Shown piece after piece: positions 1-10,478 of a stretch of DNA of 64,000 bases (position 1 is its first letter; every line of letters starts with the position of its first letter). Both the position numbers and the translations under genes were made by a program. This DNA comes from Chlorella sorokiniana. Taxonomy: Eukaryota > Chlorophyta > Trebouxiophyceae > Chlorellales > Chlorellaceae. Where the stretch lies: positions 310,001-374,000 of the forward strand of contig CP084619.1 in the NCBI GenBank assembly GCA_025917655.1, written 5' to 3'. The notes beneath the pieces are model-generated. The model was not told the DNA's origin. It saw only the letters and a list, made by a program, of their open reading frames with translations, and did not search any database.

Positions 1-3000
1 TGTTTGATGTCAATGCTTTTATGAGTGGTTTGAGTGCTCTGGGCGTGCACGCTTCAGCCATCTTTCCACCACGCTCGAGAACCACCGCTGGCCGTTTGGC
101 AGACTTTGACAGCGTGCAGGCACTGCGCAGCTTTTATGCATCAAGACAACACTTGAGGTGAGGGTGTCACAGCCAGCAGGACTGGTTGCTGGAGTCCACT
201 CCGTTCCTTGGTACTTGTTTTGCTAAATGGCAGGGGTGCGCAATCTCACTGTTTGTTGTACCGTCTGCGGCTGCAGGGTGGATTGTCCAGCTTTCCGTAT
301 GCCTGCGGATCTGGTCACAAAGCATGAGAAGCTTGTGTTTGCAGCATTGGATGCCCTGCGTCCAGCTCAGCCCCTGCGGGCCATGATCGACAGGCAAGAG
401 TTGTGGCTCGGCATGCAACGTCGTGCAGGGCTAGATGTTGCTTGGGCTTCTCTTGCAGCCTTGTATTGTGTGCGGCTACCACATTCACCTTGTTAATGAT
501 GAGGGAAGTTGTACACTGCAGGGCTGAAGAGCAGCTGCGCAGCATGAGCGGAAGTGGCGCTTTCAACGTTTTACAGTTGAGGGCTGATGATGAGTGGCGG
601 TCGCACTGTGCCAACTGGGAATCCATTGAGGATGGTGCGCCCTGCACTGCTCGGTGTAGCTTTGGGAATGGTTGGGCTTTATTTATGGAGCTTGCAGGGA
701 AACTGTAGGTATCTTATGTGTGCTTGATCCTGCACCCATTGTGCAGGTATTGTTCGCAACAATTGCATGAACAACACCGCGAGGATTGGCAACCAGCTGC
801 GGCTGCACCGTGTCGACCGCCAGGCACAGTTTGGGGATGTGGAGTGATCTGCTCTGCCTGTGGACCGTGACTAGCATTCTCGCTTCATCGTGATGCATAT
901 TGCAACAATGAGGACAGGCTTTGCAAAGTTTTGATCCGCACAGCTGTCATGCGCCGCAGGTGCCGCTATTACTTTCCATCCGTAAGGGTAGCCTGAGTTC
1001 CAGCTTGATGCAACAAGCCCTGCAGAACCTCGAAGCGCACAGGTGCTGAGCTGGCCATGTTTCGTCTTGATGTTTTTGGCCTTGGCAACACATTTGATCT
1101 TGATCGTTGCAAGACTTCATTAACCTGTTTGGCATCTGCAGCTACAAGGTTGTATTGCACACTGACATTTTTGGGCGCGACATGAGGGTGCCAGTGCTGT
1201 CAAGAGAGGAAGCGGAGCTGGTGAGCTTTCAAGGTTTTCCGACCCATCTGATGTCCTTCCGCTGCAGTGCTGAGCATTTGCTCTCTTCCTCATGCAGGTG
1301 GACTACTACCTGGCGCTGGCCTGTCAGCAGTTTGTGGGCAACAGTGTGTCGGTATCCAGTGCCCTGCTGATCATGGAGCGGTGGCAAGCGGGCCGGTTTG
1401 CTACTTACTACAATGGCGGCAACATCCCCCTGGAGGCCTTCATGCCGCTGTTTCAGTGAGGCTGGGCCTGTGAAAGCCTTTTTGCTGTCGTAGGGAGCTG
1501 CAGGATGGATGCACTGCATTTAGAAACACGGTCACCGCAATTCGCCCTGCTTGCAGAATGCCATGGGTGTTCACTTACAACGACTGGTCTGCTGGCACTG
1601 AGTACGACTACATGGTGAAGGCGGCTGTGACATCTGGCATCGAAATTGCTCGCATGAAGCCGTACTGCATGTACAGCGGCAAAACAACGTCCGAGATGTA
1701 CCAGTGGTTCTTGAGCAAGGGCGTGACCATCATTCAGGTTCCTGGGGGCTGGGGTTCAGGTTTCAGCGTGCTGCTGCCGCTCATGGGGCAAACTCCCGGT
1801 TGACCTGATATCCGGAAGGAAATTGGCACTGTCCTTTTGTGTGCTTGACCTTTGCAGCACGAGCCTTTATGGCGGGGTGCGTTGGTCAAGGAGGGCGCGC
1901 GCAACAAGGAGGCCAACTTGGCGCACTCACACCTGTACAAGACAGGCGGCACGCTGGTTGCCACCTTCCAGCGCATCGACATCCCCATCCTGCGCCAATT
2001 TGACCAGTACAACTACGTGCTTTTCACAGGTGGGCACACTTGTCCGCCGCCGATATTGCTTCCGGTTAGGCTGTCTCGTGCTGGCACGGGCACCTGAAAC
2101 GCGCCGTATGGCGCTGCTGCTTCCTGTCCTGAACTGCCTGTGCTGGGGCCTGACAGCACACGTCTTCCTTTGCAGACTGTGATGTGTACTTCCGGCAACA
2201 AATGAAGCTTGTTGACTGGGGCACACCGCTGCCCACAGCAGTGGGCATGGGGTGAGCAATGCGGGACATGCGTTACGTATTCTGTTGATCCAGGCCACTT
2301 TCGCAGCATATGTGCGACTTGTTTCTTCCTTCAATGACATGTTATTGCGATTGCAGCTTTGAGGGGCAAGACATTTTCCCTACAATGCGGGGATCATGCT
2401 CATGAACATGCCCTACATGCGTAAGACCAACAAAAAGTTCTTGAGTTGGATTTTGTCTCAGAAAAATGGCTTGTACTATCCAGGCAAGCTGCTAGTATGA
2501 TGGGCCTGATGGCATAGAACTTCCAACCGCGTATGACGATGCACAACAGCTGTACTGACTAATTTGCTGCTGCTTGCTTTCAGGCTATGGACCTCTTGAC
2601 CAGGGCGCTCTCAACCAGTTTTATGAGACTCAAGTCAAAGGCAGGCCCATTAGCAAGGTGGGGCGAAGGCTTGGGTTGGGGGTGAAAGGTGGGCTGCCTT
2701 TGATGGAGCAGCAGATGCCCAGGTTGCTAGAAGCTTGTGGCTATCTGTTTCGCTGTAGGACTTCAACGCCATGTTGTTCCACCAGTACCGTAAAAATGCT
2801 CGCATTGTGCATATGAACGGGTGAGTGTGATATGAGCATGTTGTGGCATCACAACATAGCGAGCAGTGTGTGCCTTATGTCTGTCGCCTGCATCCTTATC
2901 TGGCTTGTTGCAGCCCCAAGCCGAATCACTACCTGGAGTGGTTAGAAAACAGGACGTGCGCTTTTGGTGACATGTGTGAAATGGTGAGCGACTCAACCTG

Positions 3001-3247
3001 CTGCACGGTCGGCCAAGCACGGCTAATGCACCCGCTTGTCTCGCTCCCTTCTCTTACAAGGCTCGCCGCATGACTCTCATGCTCGCCGGCATCCCATCCG
3101 CTGCAGGGCCTTGGTAACGGGGTGTGCCAGTACATTGCGGAATATGTGCAGTTCACGGAAACTTGGGATGTTCCCGCAAGACTGCACAAGCTTTGCGCCA
3201 GTGGTGCAGCTGCACAGGCACTGCAGCGAGCGACCGCTGCCCAATAG
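1..3247 (+). CDS. O-fucosyltransferase-like / GT8-like fused glycosyltransferase (5' end outside window)
   Basis: About 15 exons can be phased: 1-157, 277-393, 522-634, 747-823, 960-1042, 1142-1220, 1298-1455, 1557-1737, 1858-2029, 2176-2251, 2357-2483, 2584-2657, 2759-2820, 2914-2983, 3107-3247. The N-terminal half resembles the plant O-fucosyltransferase fold (LRADDEWRSHCANW, VRNNCMNNT, then YYNGGNIPLEAF). The C-terminal half resembles GT8-type sugar transferases, with a DxD-like metal/nucleotide-sugar site (LFTDCDVYF), YNAGIMLMNMPYM, and LDQGALNQFY. A Golgi lumenal role in building a glycan is expected for these families. The acceptor is unknown. Introns at 394 and 2484 start with GC. One base is missing from a C run near 2379, which breaks the frame in the conserved YNAGIML segment; I read this as an assembly indel, though a broken allele is possible. 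The stop is TAG at 3245-3247. Confidence 0.75.
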
Positions 3248-4247
3248 GCCGCTGCCGCAGCGGTGGAGCGTCGGCAGGCTGATTTTCAGAGCAGCAAGAC
3301 AAGGATGCGGATAATGCTCAAAGTATAGTCGAACAGGACGTCCCTTTTGACATTGCAGCCTTTCAAAAAGCAAAGTGAAGGATGACAAACAGAGCATACA
3401 CCAACACAAACGAAGCATAACGTGTGCTTGCAGCTCTCTTCATGCTGTATCTCTTTTTGGCTTCAGTTTGCATCAGCTGTGGTTTAATCTATGCTTGTTC
3501 TGTGTTTTCTTGTCAGCTTGCTCTTACGCATCATCTCCGCATTCCTATGTTCAATGAATCTTCCGCGTGTACCCAAGAACAATCAGTAGCGATCACAGCG
3601 ACTTTGGGTTTTGGGAAGGGTACGGACGAGCAATGTGGGATTTCTTTGCAGCACGTAAAGAGCAATCTCTCCTGGGACATATGGGTTACAAGGAGGCATA
3701 CTTCATCAAAGGAAAGGAACCTAATCGCAAGTCACTCTCTGCCGCCTTCTTTGTCAGCTTTGGAGCCGCAGATGACTTGCTGACCACATGATTAACATTG
3801 CCACATTCATAAAGGCAATCTGCTCCCATGCAAGCTCCTGACGCCTTAAATCCACTGAAGTCTGTACTTAGACCAACAAGAGCGGGGCACCAGCTGCTTC
3901 TGCAGGTCTCATCAAAGTCTGACACACACCATGATGCCAGCACGACAAACGGAGCAAAACTGCCTCAGACGCAGGCCACGGTGGCGAATGGCGGTATTGG
4001 ACTTCAGCAGCTGCGTCACTCGCCACTTGCCCGCATCTGCTGGCATACCTCCATCCTCATGACTGTTTGGTTGCAAAACTTGACGATGAAGCATTGCATG
4101 AGGGTCTGACCCACCACAGTCGAGATACATGTTGAGAGTTGAGAATGGAGTTCAGCGTGACTCAGCAATCAATGCACTCGGCGCCTCCAATCTGCGAAGA
4201 CTTGGCATTCAAGCTAGGGGACCGATGAAAAGGCTTCATTTGCATAT
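3248..4247. other. intergenic; apart from the stray exon, nothing recognised
   Basis: Outside 3590-3795 I see only short frames with no recognisable domain. The stretch runs up to the target-site duplication of the transposon. Confidence 0.5.
3590..3795 (+). pseudogene. stray copy of TylF-like methyltransferase last exon
   Basis: This stretch closely matches 41940-42130, the last exon of the TylF-like methyltransferase. Shared features are a DFG..WEG..RA.WDF opening, a YFIKGKE block, and a common ending around AGATGACTTGCTGACC. None of the upstream exons is present between the preceding glycosyltransferase and this point. It is therefore a detached exon-sized duplicate, open as a 74-codon frame ending at 3791. 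Interestingly, this copy keeps the frame that the full gene loses at 41984-41988. It could also be a captured terminal exon of the upstream gene, but the stop at 3247 argues against that. Confidence 0.6.
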
Positions 4248-4254
4248 TTGACGT
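4248..4254. repeat. target-site duplication TTGACGT (left copy; right copy 10080-10086)
   Basis: The same seven bases abut both outer ends of the inverted repeats, which marks the insertion site of the element. Confidence 0.8.
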
Positions 4255-4460
4255 GAGCCAGGGTGGCCTGCCAGAGCCTGCCACTGAGGCTCATCTGGCA
4301 GGCCCAAATGCAGGGCTCTGGCAGGGTGTCTGGCAGCATCTTTCCGAGACTTTTGTCGCTTCTGAGGCTGTTCTTAAGCTTCCACTACCTTCACAGCCCC
4401 TCCACCGGCCCCAGGCAGCCCTGCCAGAGCTCTCGGTGCCCACCCGTTGCCCAACTCCTG
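4255..4460 (+). repeat. left terminal inverted repeat
   Basis: It matches the reverse complement of 9874-10079 with two mismatches. It contains five copies of the heptamer CTGCCAG or its complement CTGGCAG, a plausible set of transposase-binding sites. Confidence 0.9.
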
Positions 4461-4560
4461 TACACACACTTTATTTTATGGCAAATGAATACTGGCTGGC
4501 GAAAGTTAGAGCCCTTGGTCAGCGATAAGCCAAGTAGGGGAAATTCCGGCCCTACCCGAA

Positions 4561-6973
4561 AGCGAACCATCACTGGTATCGTCGTCCTCAGCAACGCAGC
4601 ACGCATATCAAGGTGGAAGATGTAGTACATGAGGGGGCCTGGGACCATGCAGCGTCGGCTGATGCACGTCTCCGGACGACGCCAGCGGCGGCGCTGCCGG
4701 CACAACCGGCGCCTTCTATGCAGAGCATGCTGGCAATGCCACCAGAGGCTGGGGTTTACCAGCTGCAGTGGTAAGACAGCAGTCATGGGACGGTGTAAGG
4801 CGTGAGGTGCAGCGCAGCTATGTCAGGCATCTGCCCGGCATGCGGTCCCTTGCCGAAGAGCAGCGCAACAATCAGCGTGACCTCATTCAGGAGCGGCTTG
4901 CAGCACAGCCAGCCTGTTGCGCAAAATGTGGCAGCCATGACATGCAGCAGCCTCAGCCCGCCTCCATGTTGTACATACATCAACTGCAAGTTTGGGCCAT
5001 ATACTTCCTTCAGTGGGCGCAACGCTATCTGGACCTGCTTGATGTGCTGGCTGCTCTCCCCAGCAAAGTGCAGTTTCCTCTACCCGTCCTCCACCGTTCC
5101 AGCCACAGGTGAGAACGTGGACTGTTTATCAGGGCTGCGCCGCCTGCTGCCCGGCTGTCCTCGCAAGCGCCCGCCAGTGCCTGCCTCGCCGCCGCCCCTG
5201 CGCAGCGCAGGCCAACGCTGGCCTGCGCCCCCTTCCCCCGAGGGCTGCGTCGCCTGATGCCCGCCTGTCTTCGCAAGCGCCCGCCAGTGCCTGCCTCGCC
5301 GCCGACCCTGCGCATGCATGCGCAGCGCAGGCCAGCGCTGGCCTGCCCCCCCCCCCTCCCCACCCGAGGGCTGCGCCACCTGCCGCCCCCCTGGGCGCTG
5401 CCAGCGCCCGGCCCTCCCGTACAGAGCCTGCTACCCCCACCAGCATTCGTGCCCCCATCCACCCCCTTCCCTTCCCTCTTTGCCCCATTTCCCCAACTGC
5501 AGTGCCGCATGCCAAGAGGAGAATGACGCCACATTCACTAAGCGGGCTGGGCGACAATACCATGAGCTCAACGAGACTTTGCGGTCGTACCTTGGCCCTT
5601 TGGGCATCAGCACCCAGGTGCAGTTAACTGTGTGGCCAGTGATGACTCAAATTAAGCTTGCCAGCTGTTTCTGTCAACCCACAAATGGTCTGTCATCCTG
5701 ACCTCCTTTTGTTGCTGGATGTTGCAGTACATGACACAGCAGCATCGCTGGGGCCGCCTCGAGCGCGGGGTGCAGCTGTTCAACCTGGAGAAACTGGCCA
5801 AGATTGTGTGTCTGCTGTGCTCCATGTGGAACAGGGCAGAGCAGAAGGTGCAGTCCGTGCTGCAGGCGCTCAGCGAGCGGGGCGTGACGCCACAAGCGGT
5901 GAGCTGGCATGCCCCATGCCTGCATCAGCAGTACTGTGCTGTCCTCTTCATGTGAGGTTTCACGCCCGCTCAAGTGCAGACCATCGACCACCTCTTGCAG
6001 CGCTCCCGCGCTGTCGACCACCCTGCAGAGCGGTAGCAGGCCAGCCCTGCTGCAGAGTACGCGCAATTGCAGCTGCAGTTTGAGTACGTCAGCAGCGCCA
6101 CTGTCGCGCGGCTGCCAGCCGCTGCCAATCTGTTCCAAGAGCGGGCGCTGGAGCGCTTGGCGCCGGGTTCAGTTGCTGTGCACAAGATAACCAGCAGACT
6201 GCGCCAGCTTGAGCGCGTGCTGTTCGATGGGGAGCGCCCTGCGCTTGACAGCCAGCCCTGCGCCTCCGCTATTGCTGCCCTTGCACAGTCTGAGAATCAC
6301 CGACTCATGGCCAGCGTCACCCGTGCATCATAGAAGGTGCGATGGCATGGAGGGGTAGTGCTGCCTTGCAACTGCTGCTGCCTGCCATTGCGCCACTGCT
6401 GTGGCTGCTTGGGTCTGCCTGTGGAATCTTGGTCATTGTTAGTGCTGAAGTTTCTGCTGCATTTACCTGTCGCAGTGGCAGCTGCTTGACTTAGCTCATT
6501 CCCCGCGTCCCAGCGCTCGGGTGAGCAGAAGCGGCTGCGGCGAGCGAAGCAAGCGCTGCGCGCACGCATGGAGCCGGACCTGAACTGCCTGCACCAATGG
6601 TTGGGGGCCGGGTACATATGCTTTGCCCTGCTGCCAACAACTTACAGCAGCATGCAGCAGCCGCCGGGACTGCCAACAAATGGGATGCAGGTGCGGGTTT
6701 GTGTAGCTTGCGTTGCTTGCTTCTGCGGCAAGCCATGCAGCGCAAGCTTTTGCATTAAACTTTCACCCTTCCTTGGTGTTTGCACCCCCTGCAGAGGCTG
6801 TATGCCGCGGGATGTAACCCTGGGAGCGCCACGCCGCTGCACCCTCTGCTGCTGCCGGCGCGACCACAGCAGACCTCATCACACAACTGCGCACGAACAC
6901 CCTGCAGCAGCTTTGGAGCGCGCCAGCCTTTAACAGCTCATGGACGGGAAGAGGAGCAGCAGTACTGCGCTGA
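4561..6973 (+). CDS. transposon-encoded gene, plus strand (possible transposase), exon structure only partly resolved
   Basis: Coding-like exons on the plus strand include a stretch near 4810-5110 with HLPGMRSLAEEQRNNQ and a Cys pair motif (ACCAKCGS). Others lie at about 5502-5620 (CSAACQEENDATFTKR), 5728-5899 (HRWGRLERGVQLFNLEK), 6040-6333 (helical), 6490-6690 and 6795-6973. The last ends NTLQQLWSAPAFNSSW with a TGA at 6971-6973. Short GT-AG introns fit between these blocks, and frames do not all join cleanly. I do not recognise a catalytic domain. Location inside the inverted repeats makes a transposition protein the natural reading. Confidence 0.4.
5139..5395 (+). repeat. imperfect tandem repeat, about 105-110 bases per unit
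   Basis: Two full units and part of a third share the core TTCGCAAGCGCCCGCCAGTG and a downstream CAGCGCAGGCCA block. It is GC-rich and lies between two coding-like blocks of the transposon, so it is probably intronic. Confidence 0.7.
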
Positions 6974-7589
6974 TCTCCTTATGTTGCTGGCGGAGCAGTT
7001 GCATGACGCCTCGCAGCAGGCCAAGGCTGCCAACAATGCGTTTGCCAGTGACAACTGGAGCATAGTGTGTTACAGTTAATATATGTGTTACAGTTAAAGT
7101 CTGCCTATGGTCAATCACTGAACCGTCGCAGACTGTTGTGCATGAGGTGAGAGTGAAGGGTGAGGGTGAGGCAAGGGGAGCGGTGACTTTGAACGTTGAC
7201 ACGGTGGAAACTGTTTACAGTGATGATGAGGATAAGCAGAGCATTGACATGTAACAATGTAGTATGAACAAGGGCAGTTTTCCAGCTCTGCTTGGCACGC
7301 TTGCTGGGCCGTGCTCATCCACTGGCATCTGGCCATGCACAACCACCGTCAGAGGGATTAGCTTGCAAAGCAGCCACGACACCCGCTGCTGTAAAGGTCC
7401 CGAGAGGTGTGGTGTTGTTTGCGTTGTAAGGGGCAACAGGGGTGGCAATGAAAGAAGACAGGAGGGAGAAATGAGGGAGAGGGCCGTCAGCTGGTGCGCT
7501 CGGGACAAGGAGCGGGGAGGAGGCAGGTCTGGGTGGGCGCTGAACAATTCCATCAAGTTGTCAGGTAACTGATCTTCAGATGCGGCCCT

Positions 7590-9830
7590 GCTTGCTTCAA
7601 CAATGGCGCAGGCGCGCTCCAAGGGCGCCAGCAGAGCTGCTGCCTTACGGATGCAGGCTGTATCCAACCCACAGGAGGCGGCCAGTTGTACTTGCAGCTG
7701 CATGGAGCCCGTTACCTGTACAGGGGCACGGCGCATAATGAATCAGTGCACTGTCAGTGTGCAGACACATGCAGAGGGCAAGCCTGCTTGCTGCCCATCT
7801 GGACTGCTCCATGGATGGGCAAGAAAGCAACGTACGGAGCACACGCCGCCAGCATCACGCAGCTTGGACCAGAAGACATCCACAGGGATGCACTGTTCGC
7901 CATGAGGCTGGCCAACCACGTCAAAGTGTGTCAGTTGCACGGCATGGCGCTGCATGACAGCGAGCAACAGCGAGCGGCTTGGTTTGTTAGTCGCCACTAC
8001 AACATTATCTCCCTCCATGGCAAGGTCGCAAGGAAGGTTTGGGGGGTAGTTGCCCAACAACACGCGCAGCGCCCAGCACCTTGAAACTTGCGGACTAAGG
8101 TGGGTAAAGGAGCCATCATCTTCAACCTGCATCAAGCGAAGGAGCAGCAGCCGGGTGGCATGCAGAAGCAGCCGGGGGGGTATTGAGCAGCGCAGGGCTG
8201 GCCTGGGCGGCATGCGGAAGCAGCCAGGGGGGACTGAGAGCAGCGCAGGGCCGGCCTGAGCGGAATGCAGAAGCAGCCAGGGGGGTACTGAGCAGCGCAG
8301 GGCTGGCCTGGGCGGCATGCAGAAGCAGCCGGGGGGTACTGAGCAGCGCAGGGCTGGCCTGAGCGGAATGCAGAAGCAGCCGGGGGGACTGAGCAGCGCA
8401 GGGCTGGCCTGGGCGGCATGCAGAAGCAGCCAGGGGGGTACTGAGAGCAGCGCAGGGCTGGCCTGGGCGGCATGCAGAAGCAGCCGGGGGGGATACTGAG
8501 CAGCGCAGGGCTGGCCTGGGCGGCATGCAGAAGCAGTCCGGGGGGCTGAGAGCAGCGCAGGGCTGGCCTGGGCGGCATGCGGAAACAGCCAAAGGGAGGG
8601 GGCGGGGGGCAGGGGGGGGGGGCGGCAACAAGGCATGTAGACTCTCACCTTCAGCTGACCCTTCTCAATATTTTGCAAGGTGACCTTGCAAATCTGTGCA
8701 CCCTCTTCCACTCTTCCACGAAGCAACTCCGGTAATGCTGAAAGTGGCACAAGTTCTTCTCACCGCCTGGGGAGTGGGTGAGCACGCCGCTGTGGGTTAG
8801 TCGGTGGAGGCAGAGCAGGGCGGCGCTTACGCATGCCAGCTTCGCAGATGTCAGGGCAATCAAAGCAAATCCTCACCCAATTCCACCAGGAGAGTGTGAA
8901 CAACCTTCCACATGTCCCCAAGATCGGCGCGGAGTTGCTTGCTGGGCGGCAACTGCTTGGCACAGGCACCGGCTGCCATTCCTGTGGTCAGGCGCGGCTG
9001 CCGCAGCTCAACACCATCTAGGCTGTCAAGACGGCCTTTGGCATGCTGCAAGGCTACTTCTTCCGCTGCCGCCACCTGCCGCGCCAGCACAGGGCAAAAG
9101 CCCTCTCGAGAAGTGAGATACACTCCCTGAAAGTGGTGTCGTCTTCTGCTCCGTGGTGGCAAAAGCACCCCACTGGCCGTCATGCATCGACATGAGCAGC
9201 GCACCCTGCGGCGGCGCAAAACTTGCATCGCTGCAGTGTCTGAAGAAGCGCCTCAAGCCCTGGCTGCAGCATGCCAGCTTCACTGTCCTCCTCCGAAGCC
9301 GCTAGTGCTGCGGAGACCAGTTCAACGTCACTTGAAACTGCCTGCTGCAGATGCTGCTTGTCTTGCCCAAGGCTCCTTACTGCATCAAGTGCTTTTCTCG
9401 CTGTATTTACGGCTGTTGCTGCCTGCTTGACATAGGCTGCGACGCTAGGGGTGCTGCCAATCCTTTCCGAGCATTGGCTATCAGTTGCTCAACTTGCACC
9501 GTGATTCTGCCTGCCTGTTGTGCTGCTCCGCCCGCAACAGCTGTTGCCTGTTGAGAGGTGGAGGGCTGATCCATATGACCACTCCCCTGCTGCTGCTGCT
9601 GTTGCTGCTCTGACAAGCTGCGGGCAGGCTGGGGATAGGCAGCGCCGCCACTGAAGGCGGCTGTGCTGCAGCTTCCGACAGGGCCGCTGCGAAGACTGCG
9701 CTGTCCAGGTGACTAATCTGCACGAGAGTGATAGGCAATCAAGCCTGGCAAGGTAAAGGCCCGAGACCATAAACGGCGACCCAGTTGGCGTCCGCGCACC
9801 TGGAGGCATCCAGACCCTCCATGGAAACAC
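7590..9830 (-). CDS. transposon-encoded gene, minus strand, function unknown
   Basis: Minus-strand coding-like blocks appear at about 9610-9720 (HLDSAVFAAALSEAAAQ), 9230-9400 (ARKALDAVRSLGQDKQ), 8870-9120 (VAAAEEVALQHAKGRL), 8650-8750 (VEEGAQICKVTLQNIEK), 7860-8130 (FTHLSPQVSRCWALR, VPVDVFWSKLRDAGG) and 7590-7715. A minisatellite at 8158-8590 lies between two of these blocks and is probably intronic. I recognise no domain. The gene converges on the plus-strand set, so the element carries at least two transcription units. Confidence 0.35.
8158..8590 (+). repeat. minisatellite, about eight units of 50-55 bases, inside the transposon
   Basis: Units start at about 8158, 8208, 8262, 8317, 8367, 8418, 8472 and 8524, with a partial one at 8576. 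Each has (C/A)ATGCAGAAGCAGCC, a G run, GAGCAGCGCAGGGCTGGCC and TGGGCGG or TGAGCGG. The repeat is open in several minus-strand frames, which creates long spurious reading frames. Confidence 0.9.
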
Positions 9831-9873
9831 AAACAGGAATTAAGTTTAGAAATAAAGTCTAAGGGGCATAGAG

Positions 9874-10079
9874 CAGGAGTTGGGCGACGGGTGGGCACCG
9901 AGAGCTCTGGCAGGGCTGCCTGGGGCCGGTGGAGGGGCTGTGAAGGTAGTGGAAGCTTAAGAACAGCCTCAGAAGCGACAAAAGTCTCGGAAAGATGCTG
10001 CCAGACACCCTGCCAGAGCCCTGCATGTGGGCCTGCCAGATGAGCCTCAGTGGCAGGCTCTGGCAGGCCACCCTGGCTC
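9874..10079 (-). repeat. right terminal inverted repeat
   Basis: Reverse complement of 4255-4460 with two substitutions and no gaps that I can see. It is followed directly by the second copy of TTGACGT at 10080-10086. Confidence 0.9.
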
Positions 10080-10086
10080 TTGACGT

Positions 10087-10478
10087 CCACCTGGCAGGTT
10101 TAATTATCATGATATCGAAGACCTGCCATGATATATCACCCTGGAAGCGTGGCATCGAAAAAACCTGCAATTGAATCGTTCAGACGCTCTCAAGGCTCGG
10201 GTCGGGGCACCCACGTTTGAGAGGTGAAGTTGATTGCTGCTCACGTTCTTACTCATCGCGCAGTTTAGCTTATATCCTCATGTTCGATCTCTGCAGCTCC
10301 TCCGTGCGGAGCCGGCGCCAACTTGCCCCATCGCTTCTGGCTACGCGAGGTAGGGCAGCCAAGGCTGCAGCTGGTGTTGAAAGTAACAGCATACGTCAGA
10401 AAGATGTAATCCTGACTGACACCTCACACTGCGCGTGAAGCGCTCACAGCTGGCTGTTGCCCTGCACCGCTCTGCAGC
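10087..10478. other. intergenic, likely promoter side of the pyruvyl transferase; nothing recognised
   Basis: It begins at the outer edge of the transposon. No domain-bearing frame or clear core promoter motif was found. Confidence 0.4.

Larger units (their letters stand above)
4255..10079. mobile_element. 5.8 kb DNA transposon with 206-base TIRs and a 7-base target duplication
   Basis: The ends are an inverted repeat of 206 bases (4255-4460 and 9874-10079) that differ at only two positions. Both ends start GAGCCAGGGTGGCC when read inward. The same 7 bases, TTGACGT, flank the element at 4248-4254 and 10080-10086, as expected for a target-site duplication. The interior has two gene sets that converge: plus strand about 4.56-6.97 kb and minus strand about 7.6-9.8 kb. 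The two ends being nearly identical argues for recent insertion. I cannot place the superfamily: the TIR length and 7-base duplication are not diagnostic. A Kyakuja-Dileera-Zisupton (KDZ) or P-like relationship is only a guess based on a cysteine-rich N-terminal stretch and a helical C-terminus. Confidence 0.88.

Noticed and set aside
5025-5563. Long minus-strand frames rich in Arg/Gly/Ala
   Set aside because: They are produced by the GC-rich 105-base tandem repeat and show no domain.
5139-8590. Repeat arrays considered as a CRISPR array
   Set aside because: Units are contiguous without unique spacers, and the DNA is eukaryotic nuclear.
7743-8750. 335-codon minus-strand open frame rich in repeated Pro/Cys/Ala motifs
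   Set aside because: It runs through the minisatellite, which is open in several frames; only the part near 7860-8130 looks coding.
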